A DNA stretch of 16,355 nt from Clostridiales bacterium (GTDB lineage Bacteria; Bacillota; Clostridia; Oscillospirales; Oscillospiraceae). The stretch lies in assembly GCA_004553495.1 (NCBI GenBank), contig SFLE01000029.1, forward strand, positions 1 through 16,355, written 5' to 3'. A model generated the notes under the pieces. The model was not told where the DNA came from and made no database searches. It saw nothing but the letters and a program-made list of their open reading frames with translations. The translations under genes were made by a program, and so were the position numbers. Each line of letters opens with the position of its first letter. Position 1 is the stretch's first letter. Shown piece by piece: positions 7,492-13,716 of the stretch.

Positions 7492-8400
7492 TCATTTGAT
7501 GTATTTTGCGATGAACGCATCGAGCTTGGGCGCGTATTCCTCCGGATGCGTGTGCATGGTCTCGATGTGCTTCGTGCCGGCGGTAAACAGGCAGTCCTTA
7601 TCGCTCGTGCACATTCCGAACGCGCGCGGAGCGTTTGAAAACGGCACCGTCAGGTCGTCCTCACCGTGCACGAAGAGCATCGGCACCGCGGCTTCCGCGA
7701 GACTTGCCGAAACATCCGTATCGCGCAGGTCATAGCCGGCTATGTGCTTGTTCATTTCCGCTATGAGCCCATAGGCGGGACCGAGCTGCGATTTGAGTAT
7801 CGGTCTTGCGTCGGTAAAGCCGCTGTCCTCAACGATGAATTTCACGAAATCGGGAACACGGCTGCTCATTTTCATAACGGTCGCGCCGCCGAGGGAAAAA
7901 CCGTGCAGCACCACCTGAATATCGCTTCCGAACTCATCGCGCAGAAACTCGAGCCATTTCAGGCAGTCCGCGCTTTCAAACACATCGTAACCGAACCAGT
8001 TTCCGCCGCTGAGCCCCGACGCGGTGTTGTCGGGGGCGAATATGTCAAAGCCGCGGCTGTGGTAAAACTCGCGGAACATTCCCGCAGTCTCGGCGTGCTC
8101 GGAGTGGTAGCCGTGCACGATAAACGCTATCTTTTTGCCGAATTTCGTCCCGCACGGATAGTAGTTGCCCTGCAGGGTTTCGCCGCGCTCGGACTGCATC
8201 GTGTAGCATACATGCACCTGCTGCCGCAGAAGCTCGGCATTGCCGTCGCGCCTTGCGTAATAGTCGGCATTGTGCGTTTTCTTATCCAGCAGCGCGTTGA
8301 GTATAGGGGGCCGCGTGCGCGCAAATATAAAGTTATACACATTCGCCGCCGCAAGCGCCGGAACGGCTGCCGCAGCGAGAATAATACCTCTCTTTTTCAT
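7492..8400 (-). CDS. Alpha/beta hydrolase with N-terminal membrane anchor or signal
   Basis: 302 residues. The N-terminus MKKRGIILAAAAVPALAAANVY is a basic plus hydrophobic segment without a clear cleavage site, so the protein is probably membrane-tethered and faces outside. The hydrolase core shows the oxyanion motif VHGYHS (95-100), the nucleophile elbow GFSLGG with Ser169, an acidic loop GEDDLTVP with Asp248 or Asp249, and the histidine in TKHIETMH (His278). This is the YfhR/BD-FAE-like layout of serine hydrolases that accept esters or peptides; substrate unknown. The gap to the permease gene is 1 nt and to folC 10 nt, so it belongs to the same transcript. GGTGAG lies a few bases ahead of the start. 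Confidence 0.88.
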   Translation of the reverse strand: MKKRGIILAAAAVPALAAANVYNFIFARTRPPILNALLDKKTHNADYYARRDGNAELLRQQVHVCYTMQSERGETLQGNYYPCGTKFGKKIAFIVHGYHSEHAETAGMFREFYHSRGFDIFAPDNTASGLSGGNWFGYDVFESADCLKWLEFLRDEFGSDIQVVLHGFSLGGATVMKMSSRVPDFVKFIVEDSGFTDARPILKSQLGPAYGLIAEMNKHIAGYDLRDTDVSASLAEAAVPMLFVHGEDDLTVPFSNAPRAFGMCTSDKDCLFTAGTKHIETMHTHPEEYAPKLDAFIAKYIK

Positions 8401-8401
8401 A

Positions 8402-9559
8402 TCAGCTCACCGGCAGTATCGCACCTACGCTCGACAGCAGCGAGAACGCGATAACGAGTATCTGGAACACGAGCGAGCCGAACTTTCCGCATATGGGCGA
8501 GGCGCCGGTGCGTTTGCGCGAGCGATTGTAGGCAATGATTATGCCTATGCCGGTGACTATCTGGATAACGCTTGCAAAGCGCGTGAAGCCGACGAAGCTG
8601 CTCAGCCCGAACAGCGCGAGCACAAGGCACGGAGCCGATGCCGCCAGCCAGCAGATATTCTTGCTCCAGCCGGTCTGCTCGTTTACAATGTCACGCAGAT
8701 TAAGCGTGTTCGCCCAGAACGAGGTGGCAAGCGCAAGCAGCGTGAATATATAGCCGATCACCGCGACCCAGCCGCCGAGATGCCTTGACAGATCGACGAG
8801 CGCGCCGTCCTCGGTGATGTCGTTTCCTGCGCCGAGAAGCGTCATGAGCGTTATTATAAATATCAGCGCGAGGTTTATCGCAAGACCGGTGGCGATGGCA
8901 GCGCGTATGCGCTTTGCGTCGCCTTGAAGTCCCTTTACCACCTGCGGAGTGCTCATCACCGCCGACAGCGAGAACGACACCATGCCGAACAGCGCCAGAG
9001 CGTTGTTGAACCCGTGCCAGCCGGTGGGGAGCGCTGCGGTATCGCGCAGCAGCGTTGCGCCGAAGAGGATACCCACAACGCCTATCATGCTTATTATCGC
9101 TATCTTTTCGCATATGCCCACGAGCTTCATGCCGACGAAAACGACGCCCGCGCCCAGCACATAGAATATGAGCATTCCTACGAGATCGGGCAGCCCGAAC
9201 CAGCTTCTGAAAACCGCCGCCGCGCCGGTCAAAAATGCGCTTACATTGACCATTACCGAAACGCCGAGCAAGATGAACGCCGTCCATGTAAAAATGGTCT
9301 TTATCTTGCCCGAAAACAGCTCTGCGTCAAAGCATTTTACAAACTGCGCGCCGTTATTGTTAAGGCTGAGCTCTGCAATGATAAAGTGCAGCACCAGCGC
9401 AACGGCATAGCCGATGAGCAGTATCAGCAGCGTTTCGCGGAAGCTGTTGTGCGCCGCAAGATACGGCACCGAGAGTATGCCCGCACCCACGCCGTGCCCG
9501 ACGATTATGCTCGCTGCCTCAAAAAATGTGAGCTTGGATTCGCTCTTTACATTTCCCAT
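8402..9559 (-). CDS. AAAP/HAAAP-type amino-acid permease
   Basis: A 385-residue polytopic membrane protein with about 11 hydrophobic segments. It opens with a short polar stretch and the motif EAASIIVGHGVGAGILSVP, the discontinuous first helix of amino-acid/auxin permeases and the aromatic amino-acid (HAAAP) group. Later landmarks are SLSAVMSTPQVVKGL and an extended hydrophobic C-terminal half. Members import amino acids with H+ or Na+. The substrate cannot be read from sequence; aromatic or branched-chain amino acids are reasonable guesses. AAAGGGA (complement at 9570-9576) supports the start. First gene of the - strand operon, directly after its promoter. Confidence 0.85.
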   Translation of the reverse strand: MGNVKSESKLTFFEAASIIVGHGVGAGILSVPYLAAHNSFRETLLILLIGYAVALVLHFIIAELSLNNNGAQFVKCFDAELFSGKIKTIFTWTAFILLGVSVMVNVSAFLTGAAAVFRSWFGLPDLVGMLIFYVLGAGVVFVGMKLVGICEKIAIISMIGVVGILFGATLLRDTAALPTGWHGFNNALALFGMVSFSLSAVMSTPQVVKGLQGDAKRIRAAIATGLAINLALIFIITLMTLLGAGNDITEDGALVDLSRHLGGWVAVIGYIFTLLALATSFWANTLNLRDIVNEQTGWSKNICWLAASAPCLVLALFGLSSFVGFTRFASVIQIVTGIGIIIAYNRSRKRTGASPICGKFGSLVFQILVIAFSLLSSVGAILPVS

Positions 9560-9591
9560 GTTTAATATTCCCTTTCAGCTTGTTTTTCTCC

Positions 9592-9620
9592 ATTTTAACA
9601 CACTGTCAGGGGATTGACAA
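9592..9620 (-). promoter_or_regulatory. Sigma-A type promoter of the permease-hydrolase-folC-ruvX operon
   Basis: Read on the minus strand, -35 TTGTCA (complement 9615-9620), a 17-nt spacer and -10 TAAAAT (complement 9592-9597) precede the permease start (9559) by about 33 nt. Both boxes are one mismatch from consensus. Confidence 0.7.
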
Positions 9621-9747
9621 TAGACACTGCGTATAGTTTGTGCTCACCAGTTGACATGCAAAATACACGATTTCGTATAGGTACAAAATTGGACGGTTTT
9701 TGAGCATAAAATGCAAAGTAAAATGAGCTAATTTGGCAATTTTACTA

Positions 9748-9776
9748 TTGATTTGTAAGCCGGTTCGTGATAATAT
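9748..9776 (+). promoter_or_regulatory. Sigma-A type promoter of sipW
   Basis: -35 TTGATT (9748-9753), an exact 17-nt spacer and -10 TAATAT (9771-9776) predict a transcript starting near 9783. This places the upstream in-frame GTG (9767) before the transcript and ATG 9785 at its extreme end, so the later TTG start is favoured. Confidence 0.65.
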
Positions 9777-9823
9777 TTGTACACATGAGTTTACACTGTC
9801 AAACCATCAAGAGGGATAAAGTT

Positions 9824-10357
9824 TTGTCAAAATCAGTTAAAAAAATATGGTCTGTGGTAACGACGATACTGGTCGTGCTGGCGGTGCTGCTTGCCGTGGC
9901 GCTTGTCGGCGTCCGTGTCGTCGGCTACACGCCTTATACCATTCTTTCCGGCTCCATGGAGCCTACATATCATGTCGGAGCGCTCATATATGTAAAGCAG
10001 GTCGATCCGGCTGACCTCAAGGTCGGCGATGCGATAACCTTTGCGCTCGATGAAAACACGATAGCAACGCATAGGATAATCGAGATAGTCCCCGATGAGG
10101 AGGATCCCTCCGTCCTGCGCTTTGCAACAAAGGGCGATGCCAATGCCAATGCCGATGGTTCGCTCGTGCATTATAAAAATGTAATAGGAACGCCGGTGTT
10201 CACCGTTCCGTACCTCGGCTATGTCGCCGATTACATCCAGCATCCCCCCGGAATGTACACCGCGATCGCCGCGGGCGTTATCCTGCTTCTGCTCGTCTTC
10301 ATCCCCGATATGTTCGACGATGATAAAAAGAAGAAAAAGGACAAGCCCGAGGAGTGA
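9824..10357 (+). CDS. sipW: SipW-type (ER/archaeal-like, S26B) type I signal peptidase
   Basis: 177 residues from TTG 9824, preceded by GAGGG (9811-9815) at 8-nt spacing. There is an N-terminal transmembrane helix (about 8-33), then the catalytic box LSGSMEPT with nucleophile Ser44. THRI has His83 in place of the Lys general base of ordinary bacterial signal peptidases, and KGDAN supplies acidic Asp105. A second helix (about 145-160) is followed by a Lys-rich cytoplasmic tail. The Ser/His type marks SipW, which in Bacillus processes TasA and TapA during biofilm matrix formation. The four genes that follow encode proteins with the SipW-cognate signal pattern, so this enzyme very likely processes them. 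Hairpin AGGAGG/CCTCCT (10370-10386) lies right after the gene. Confidence 0.92.
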   Translation: MSKSVKKIWSVVTTILVVLAVLLAVALVGVRVVGYTPYTILSGSMEPTYHVGALIYVKQVDPADLKVGDAITFALDENTIATHRIIEIVPDEEDPSVLRFATKGDANANADGSLVHYKNVIGTPVFTVPYLGYVADYIQHPPGMYTAIAAGVILLLLVFIPDMFDDDKKKKKDKPEE

Positions 10358-10369
10358 TTGATCGGCTTG

Positions 10370-10389
10370 AGGAGGATCGACCTCCTTTG
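10370..10389 (+). terminator. Weak hairpin between sipW and the first TasA-like gene
   Basis: AGGAGG (10370-10375), loop ATCGA and CCTCCT (10381-10386) are followed by TTG only. A second imperfect dyad (CTTC...GAAG, about 10390-10408) follows. These could attenuate or process the transcript so that the matrix protein and the peptidase are made in different amounts. True termination is uncertain. Confidence 0.35.
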
Positions 10390-10497
10390 CCTTCCCACGG
10401 GGAGAAGCCAAGGGTGCGAAACATAACATTAGTAAATAACGGCGATATGCCTTATTTAAATAGTAAGTCTAAAAATTTTTTCAAAAGGAGAAGTTTT

Positions 10498-11109
10498 ATG
10501 AAAAAGAAACTCATGACAGTTCTTGCTCTGGTTCTGGTCATTGCAATGTCCGTCGCCGGTACATATGCATACCTGACCTCGCAGGCAGAAGTTAAGAACA
10601 CCTTCACCGTTGGTAAGGTCGCAATTACCCTCGACGAGGCGAAGGTCAACGAGTACGGCGTTGCTGATAACAGAGTTCCCCGCGTAACGGAAAACAGCTA
10701 CAAGCTTATGCCGGGTCACGAATACTCAAAGGATCCTGTAGTCCATGTTGCGGAGAACAGCGAAGCTTGCTATGTTTTCGTTAAGGTCGTTGACGACATC
10801 GCTGCTATTGAAGTAAACGATGCAACGAATGAAACTCCCAATGTCGCAACTCAGATTAAAGATAATGGCTGGACTGCGCTTGAAGGCGTAGACGGCGTAA
10901 ACAATGTTTACTATAAGTCGGTTAGCGCGGATGTCGCCAAAAATGGCGTAGACCTTAAGGTGTTTGATGGCTTTAAAATTATAGACACTATAACTAACAC
11001 TGCTCTCGATACATATAACGGCAAGACTATCACCGTTACCGCATATGCAGTTCAGGCAGACGGCTTTGAAACTCCTGCTGCTGCATGGACTGCTGCAAAG
11101 TTCGCCTAA
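10498..11109 (+). CDS. TasA/camelysin-like SipW-dependent secreted protein, paralogue 1
   Basis: 203 residues, start ATG 10498 with AAAGGAG (10484-10490). The N-terminal MKKKLMTVLALVLVIAMSVA ends in GTYA|YLT, giving a predicted SipW cut after Ala24. The conserved mature start VKNTFTVGKVAITL follows. A second family block, SYKLMPGHEYSKDPVV...SEACYVFVKV, is shared closely with paralogue 2, and the C-terminal strand reads GKTITVTAYAVQADGF. TasA and camelysin proteins have a jelly-roll fold and can polymerise into extracellular fibres by donor-strand exchange. Polymer formation here is an inference. No sortase motif, so it is probably released or polymerised. It directly follows sipW and may be cotranscribed with it. 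Confidence 0.88.
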   Translation: MKKKLMTVLALVLVIAMSVAGTYAYLTSQAEVKNTFTVGKVAITLDEAKVNEYGVADNRVPRVTENSYKLMPGHEYSKDPVVHVAENSEACYVFVKVVDDIAAIEVNDATNETPNVATQIKDNGWTALEGVDGVNNVYYKSVSADVAKNGVDLKVFDGFKIIDTITNTALDTYNGKTITVTAYAVQADGFETPAAAWTAAKFA

Positions 11110-11110
11110 T

Positions 11111-11160
11111 CCCCCGCACCCGCATTGGCCCCCTTGCATAAAGGGGCGCTGACTGAGGGA
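11111..11160 (+). repeat. Intergenic palindromic repeat, copy A (degenerate)
   Basis: Immediately after the stop of paralogue 1: CCGCACCCGCATTGG, then hairpin CCCCTT-GCATA-AAGGGG (11130-11146), then CGCTGACTGAGGGA. It matches copy B over its first half but lacks the GTCAGGC/GCCTGAC second hairpin. Confidence 0.65.
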
Positions 11161-11268
11161 TCGTATCGAACGCTCCCTCGCACCTGTTTTGGTATCGACC
11201 CGGCGCTGCCCGGTTAATACCCCACATACATATTCCCGCGAATACTGAAGAAAGGAGGAAATTCAATA

Positions 11269-11838
11269 ATGAAGAAGAAATCCTTTATCATGGCACTGGC
11301 ACTGGTTCTCGTGTTCGCAGTCGCAGTCGGCGGCGTTGTCGCATGGCTGACCGACAAGACCGGCTCTGTAAAGAACACCTTTACCGTAGGTGACATCAAC
11401 ATCACTCTCGAGGAGACCGGCACTGTCGCCGGTGAAAAGAGCTACAAGATGATTCCCGGTACTACACTCGGCAAAGACCCGACGGTCACCGTTATTGGCG
11501 GTTCCGAGGATTGCTGGCTGTTCGTCAAGGTTGAGAAGGGAAATAATCCTGATAATTATCTGGAGTATTCAATCGACAACACTGTATGGAAGGCTGTGCC
11601 CGGACATGAGGGCTTCTACTATTGCACAGTTGAGGCAAACGAAGCTAATCAGACCTTCAATGTCCTGACTGGTAAGACAGTCAAAGTTAAAGACGCTGTT
11701 ACTAAGGACATGATTAAGGGCCTCACCCCTGCCACCTATCCCACCCTGACCTTCACCGCCGCGGCAGTTCAGCAGGAGAATATCGCCACTGTTGATAAGG
11801 CGTTCGCACAGCTTCCCGGCGACTTCACTACCCCCTGA
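11269..11838 (+). CDS. TasA/camelysin-like SipW-dependent secreted protein, paralogue 2
   Basis: 189 residues, start ATG 11269 after AAAGGAGG (11251-11258). The signal segment MKKKSFIMALALVLVFAVAV leads to GGVVA|WLTDK, where the aromatic at +1 is Trp26 instead of the Tyr of the other three. Then comes VKNTFTVGDINITL, the same block as paralogue 1. SYKMIPGTTLGKDPTVTV and SEDCWLFVKV also align with paralogue 1, making these two the closest pair. The C-terminus ends in Thr-Thr-Pro after a FTAAAVQQENI strand. It is a predicted extracellular beta-sandwich matrix protein processed by the local SipW. No promoter was convincingly found upstream, where an interrupted dyad (GGTAT...ATACC, about 11192-11220) occurs. 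Confidence 0.88.
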   Translation: MKKKSFIMALALVLVFAVAVGGVVAWLTDKTGSVKNTFTVGDINITLEETGTVAGEKSYKMIPGTTLGKDPTVTVIGGSEDCWLFVKVEKGNNPDNYLEYSIDNTVWKAVPGHEGFYYCTVEANEANQTFNVLTGKTVKVKDAVTKDMIKGLTPATYPTLTFTAAAVQQENIATVDKAFAQLPGDFTTP

Positions 11839-11839
11839 T

Positions 11840-11906
11840 TCCCGCACCCCCATTGGATCCCTTGCGCAAAGGGAGCTGTCAGGCGCAAGCCTGACTGATG
11901 AGGTGG
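11840..11906 (+). repeat. Intergenic palindromic repeat, copy B
   Basis: It begins 2 nt after the stop of paralogue 2: CCCGCACCCCCATTGG, hairpin TCCCTT-GCGCA-AAGGGA (11858-11874), then GTCAGGC-GCAA-GCCTGAC (11878-11895) and TGATGAGGTGG. The second half is almost identical to copy C. Confidence 0.8.
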
Positions 11907-12033
11907 AAACAAATCGTCGGCGCAAGCCGGACAATATTGTCGCCCTCGGCGCGATTTAACACACCTCAAATTGATTCGATTTTCCCCCAACGCGGGCGAA
12001 AATACACACTAAATATTATAGGAGAATCACACA

Positions 12034-12837
12034 ATGAAGAAAAAAGTTATATCCATTGCTCTTATAATTGCTCTCATCGCAGTTATAGCAGCAGGCTCCT
12101 TCGCTTACTTCACTGACAAAGACAAAGCAACCAACACTTTCACCGTCGGCAATGTAGACATCAGGCTCATTGAGTCCACTTTCCATCGTGAAGGTAATGA
12201 TAACAGCGGCGATAAGTCTATCCCCGACCCCACCCATATTGCAGACGGAATGAAATATGTAGCAAATGGTCACAAGGCATTCACCGATGATGAGATTCAG
12301 GCCGATGCAGAGAACTATAAGACTTACCTTGAAAATGCTGGCAATCTGATGACTCCGGGTCGCGCTGCTGCAAAGTGCCCCTATGTTATCAACGACGGCA
12401 AGACCGCAGCTTATGTCCGCATTCGCGTTCTCGTTCCCAGCGCAGCAAATCGTGACTATGTTGCTGTTGAGAACGGCGGCGTTATAACCAATCAGTGGTG
12501 CTCCACCTCGATGCTGAGCGGCGAGTTCGCACCTGCTGCGGGATCTGATAGAGATCCTGTTATAAACAAGGGTGTTACATACGAGGGTAAGACATACGAC
12601 GAGTATGTTTTCGTGCGCAATGAGGCTCTTGCTCCTGGCGCAATGACTGAGTGGAATGTTTGGAACTTCATAGGCATTGATGCTGATGCAGACAATGCTG
12701 ACATTCAGAAGGCAATTGATGCTGGTGCAATTACTAAAGACGGTTCCTTCGGCGTTCTCGTTTTTGCTGACGCAATTCAGGCAGAGGGCTTTGCAAATGC
12801 AACCGCAGCTTTCGCGGCTTTTGACGCTCAGAAGTAA
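12034..12837 (+). CDS. TasA/camelysin-like SipW-dependent secreted protein, paralogue 3
   Basis: 267 residues, the longest of the four; start ATG 12034 after AGGAGA. The signal MKKKVISIALIIALIAVIAAG ends in GSFA|YFTDK (cut after Ala24), followed by ATNTFTVGNVDIRL. The N-terminal 40 residues resemble paralogue 4 most. The mature region shows the camelysin-like series DGKTAAYVRIRVLVP and EYVFVRNEALAPGAMTEW, with a C-terminal strand GVLVFADAIQAEGF reminiscent of paralogue 1. A longer insertion (about residues 50-115) is specific to this copy. Predicted to be an extracellular structural protein or minor fibre component; its larger size could make it a terminal or branching subunit, which is a guess. 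Confidence 0.88.
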   Translation: MKKKVISIALIIALIAVIAAGSFAYFTDKDKATNTFTVGNVDIRLIESTFHREGNDNSGDKSIPDPTHIADGMKYVANGHKAFTDDEIQADAENYKTYLENAGNLMTPGRAAAKCPYVINDGKTAAYVRIRVLVPSAANRDYVAVENGGVITNQWCSTSMLSGEFAPAAGSDRDPVINKGVTYEGKTYDEYVFVRNEALAPGAMTEWNVWNFIGIDADADNADIQKAIDAGAITKDGSFGVLVFADAIQAEGFANATAAFAAFDAQK

Positions 12838-12877
12838 TCCCGCACCTTATCAAACAGCAAATACATAACCTATCAGT

Positions 12878-12945
12878 CCCTGAGGCTCAAATGAGCCTCG
12901 GGGCATAGGTGACTGCTGCGGACACCCTTTCCGCAGTAGTCACCT
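12878..12945 (+). terminator. Two tandem strong hairpins after paralogue 3
   Basis: First hairpin: CCCTGAGGCTC (12878-12888) with GAGCCTCGGGG (12893-12903), loop AAAT, 11 bp. Second: a 16-bp stem from 12907-12922 with 12930-12945 (AGGTGACTGCTGCGGA against its complement, one G-T pair) and a 7-nt loop. Neither has a T tract, so they may act as mRNA 3' ends, processing sites or barriers to read-through before the promoter at 13042. Confidence 0.55.
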
Positions 12946-12952
12946 GTGAAAA

Positions 12953-13006
12953 CCGGCTTCCCCTTGAGGGGAAGCTGTCAGGCGAAAGCCTGACTGATGA
13001 GGTGAC
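12953..13006 (+). repeat. Intergenic palindromic repeat, copy C
   Basis: GCTTCCCC-TTGA-GGGGAAGC (12956-12975), then GTCAGGC-GAAA-GCCTGAC (12977-12994) and TGATGAGGTGA. It shares the pair of hairpins and the TGATGAGGTG end with copy B. The pattern resembles short palindromic repeats dispersed in gut Clostridia genomes, as recalled and not searched. Confidence 0.8.
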
Positions 13007-13041
13007 CAAAAGCCTCCCCGCAAACGCGGCGGCAATTATCC

Positions 13042-13070
13042 TTGCCAATTGCGCGCAAACGGGTTATAAT
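13042..13070 (+). promoter_or_regulatory. Sigma-A type promoter of the paralogue 4 / B-repeat protein pair
   Basis: -35 TTGCCA (13042-13047), an exact 17-nt spacer and perfect -10 TATAAT (13065-13070) give a leader of about 49 nt. This is the best promoter in the window. Confidence 0.75.
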
Positions 13071-13125
13071 GGAATATCACAATGTATATTACGCAGAAAT
13101 GCACCTCTAAAAAGGAGGAAGATAA

Positions 13126-13716
13126 ATGAAGAAAAAGGTAACGGTGATCGCTCTCATAGTTGCGCTGCTTGCGGTGCTCTCGCTGGGCACGGCGGCATAC
13201 TTCACCGCGGAGGACACGGCGACGAATGTCATCACCTCCGGCAGCGTGGACATAAAGCTGCATGAGATGGCGATCAAGGAGCCGGGCGCCGAGCCCGTGC
13301 CTTTCGAGAACGGTCAGGGCGTAATGCCGGGCAGCGTCGTCTCAAAGATCGTAACGGTGGAGAACACCGGCAGCGGCACGGCATGGGTTCGCATAAGCAT
13401 CGAAAAGGCGATCGCGCTTGCCGAGGGGCTTGAGGGCGAGATAGACCTCGACCTGATAAGTCTCGACCTCGACACCGAGCATTGGACCGAGCACGATGGC
13501 TACTATTACTACAACGCGCCGCTCGCCGCCGGCGAGACGACCGAGCCCCTGTTCACAACGGTCACCTTTGCGCACAGCATGGGCAACCTCTATCAGGGCT
13601 CGGAAGCAACGGTCAGCGTTTTCGCACAGGCGACCCAGACCGCCAACAACGGCGCGACCGCGCTCGAGGCGCTCGGCTGGCCTGAAACTACCGACGAAGG
13701 AGGGGCTAACGCATGA
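13126..13716 (+). CDS. TasA/camelysin-like SipW-dependent secreted protein, paralogue 4
   Basis: 196 residues, start ATG 13126 with AAGGAGG. The signal MKKKVTVIALIVALLAVLSLG ends in GTAA|YFTAED (cut after Ala24). The mature start ATNVITSGSVDIKL is the most divergent from the NTFTVG consensus. Classic camelysin blocks follow: GVMPGSVVSKIVTVENTGSGTAWVRI, then DGYYYYNAPLAAGETTEPLF and a C-terminal ATVSVFAQATQ strand. Codon use is richer in G and C than in paralogues 1-3. It has its own promoter and overlaps the next gene by 4 nt (ATGA), so it is made together with the large B-repeat protein, perhaps as its partner or anchor. Confidence 0.88.
   Translation: MKKKVTVIALIVALLAVLSLGTAAYFTAEDTATNVITSGSVDIKLHEMAIKEPGAEPVPFENGQGVMPGSVVSKIVTVENTGSGTAWVRISIEKAIALAEGLEGEIDLDLISLDLDTEHWTEHDGYYYYNAPLAAGETTEPLFTTVTFAHSMGNLYQGSEATVSVFAQATQTANNGATALEALGWPETTDEGGANA

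Noticed and set aside
8924..9565. 213-codon plus-strand frame across the permease gene
   Set aside because: Antisense shadow of an obvious membrane transporter; no ribosome site and a low-complexity His/Tyr/Arg composition.
9767..9823. GTG 9767 or ATG 9785 as the sipW start
   Set aside because: The predicted transcript begins near 9783, no Shine-Dalgarno precedes either codon, and the TTG at 9824 has GAGGG at 8 nt.
11111..13006. CRISPR array from the repeated hairpins
   Set aside because: The three repeat copies are unequal, spaced by whole genes, and have no regular spacers or cas genes.
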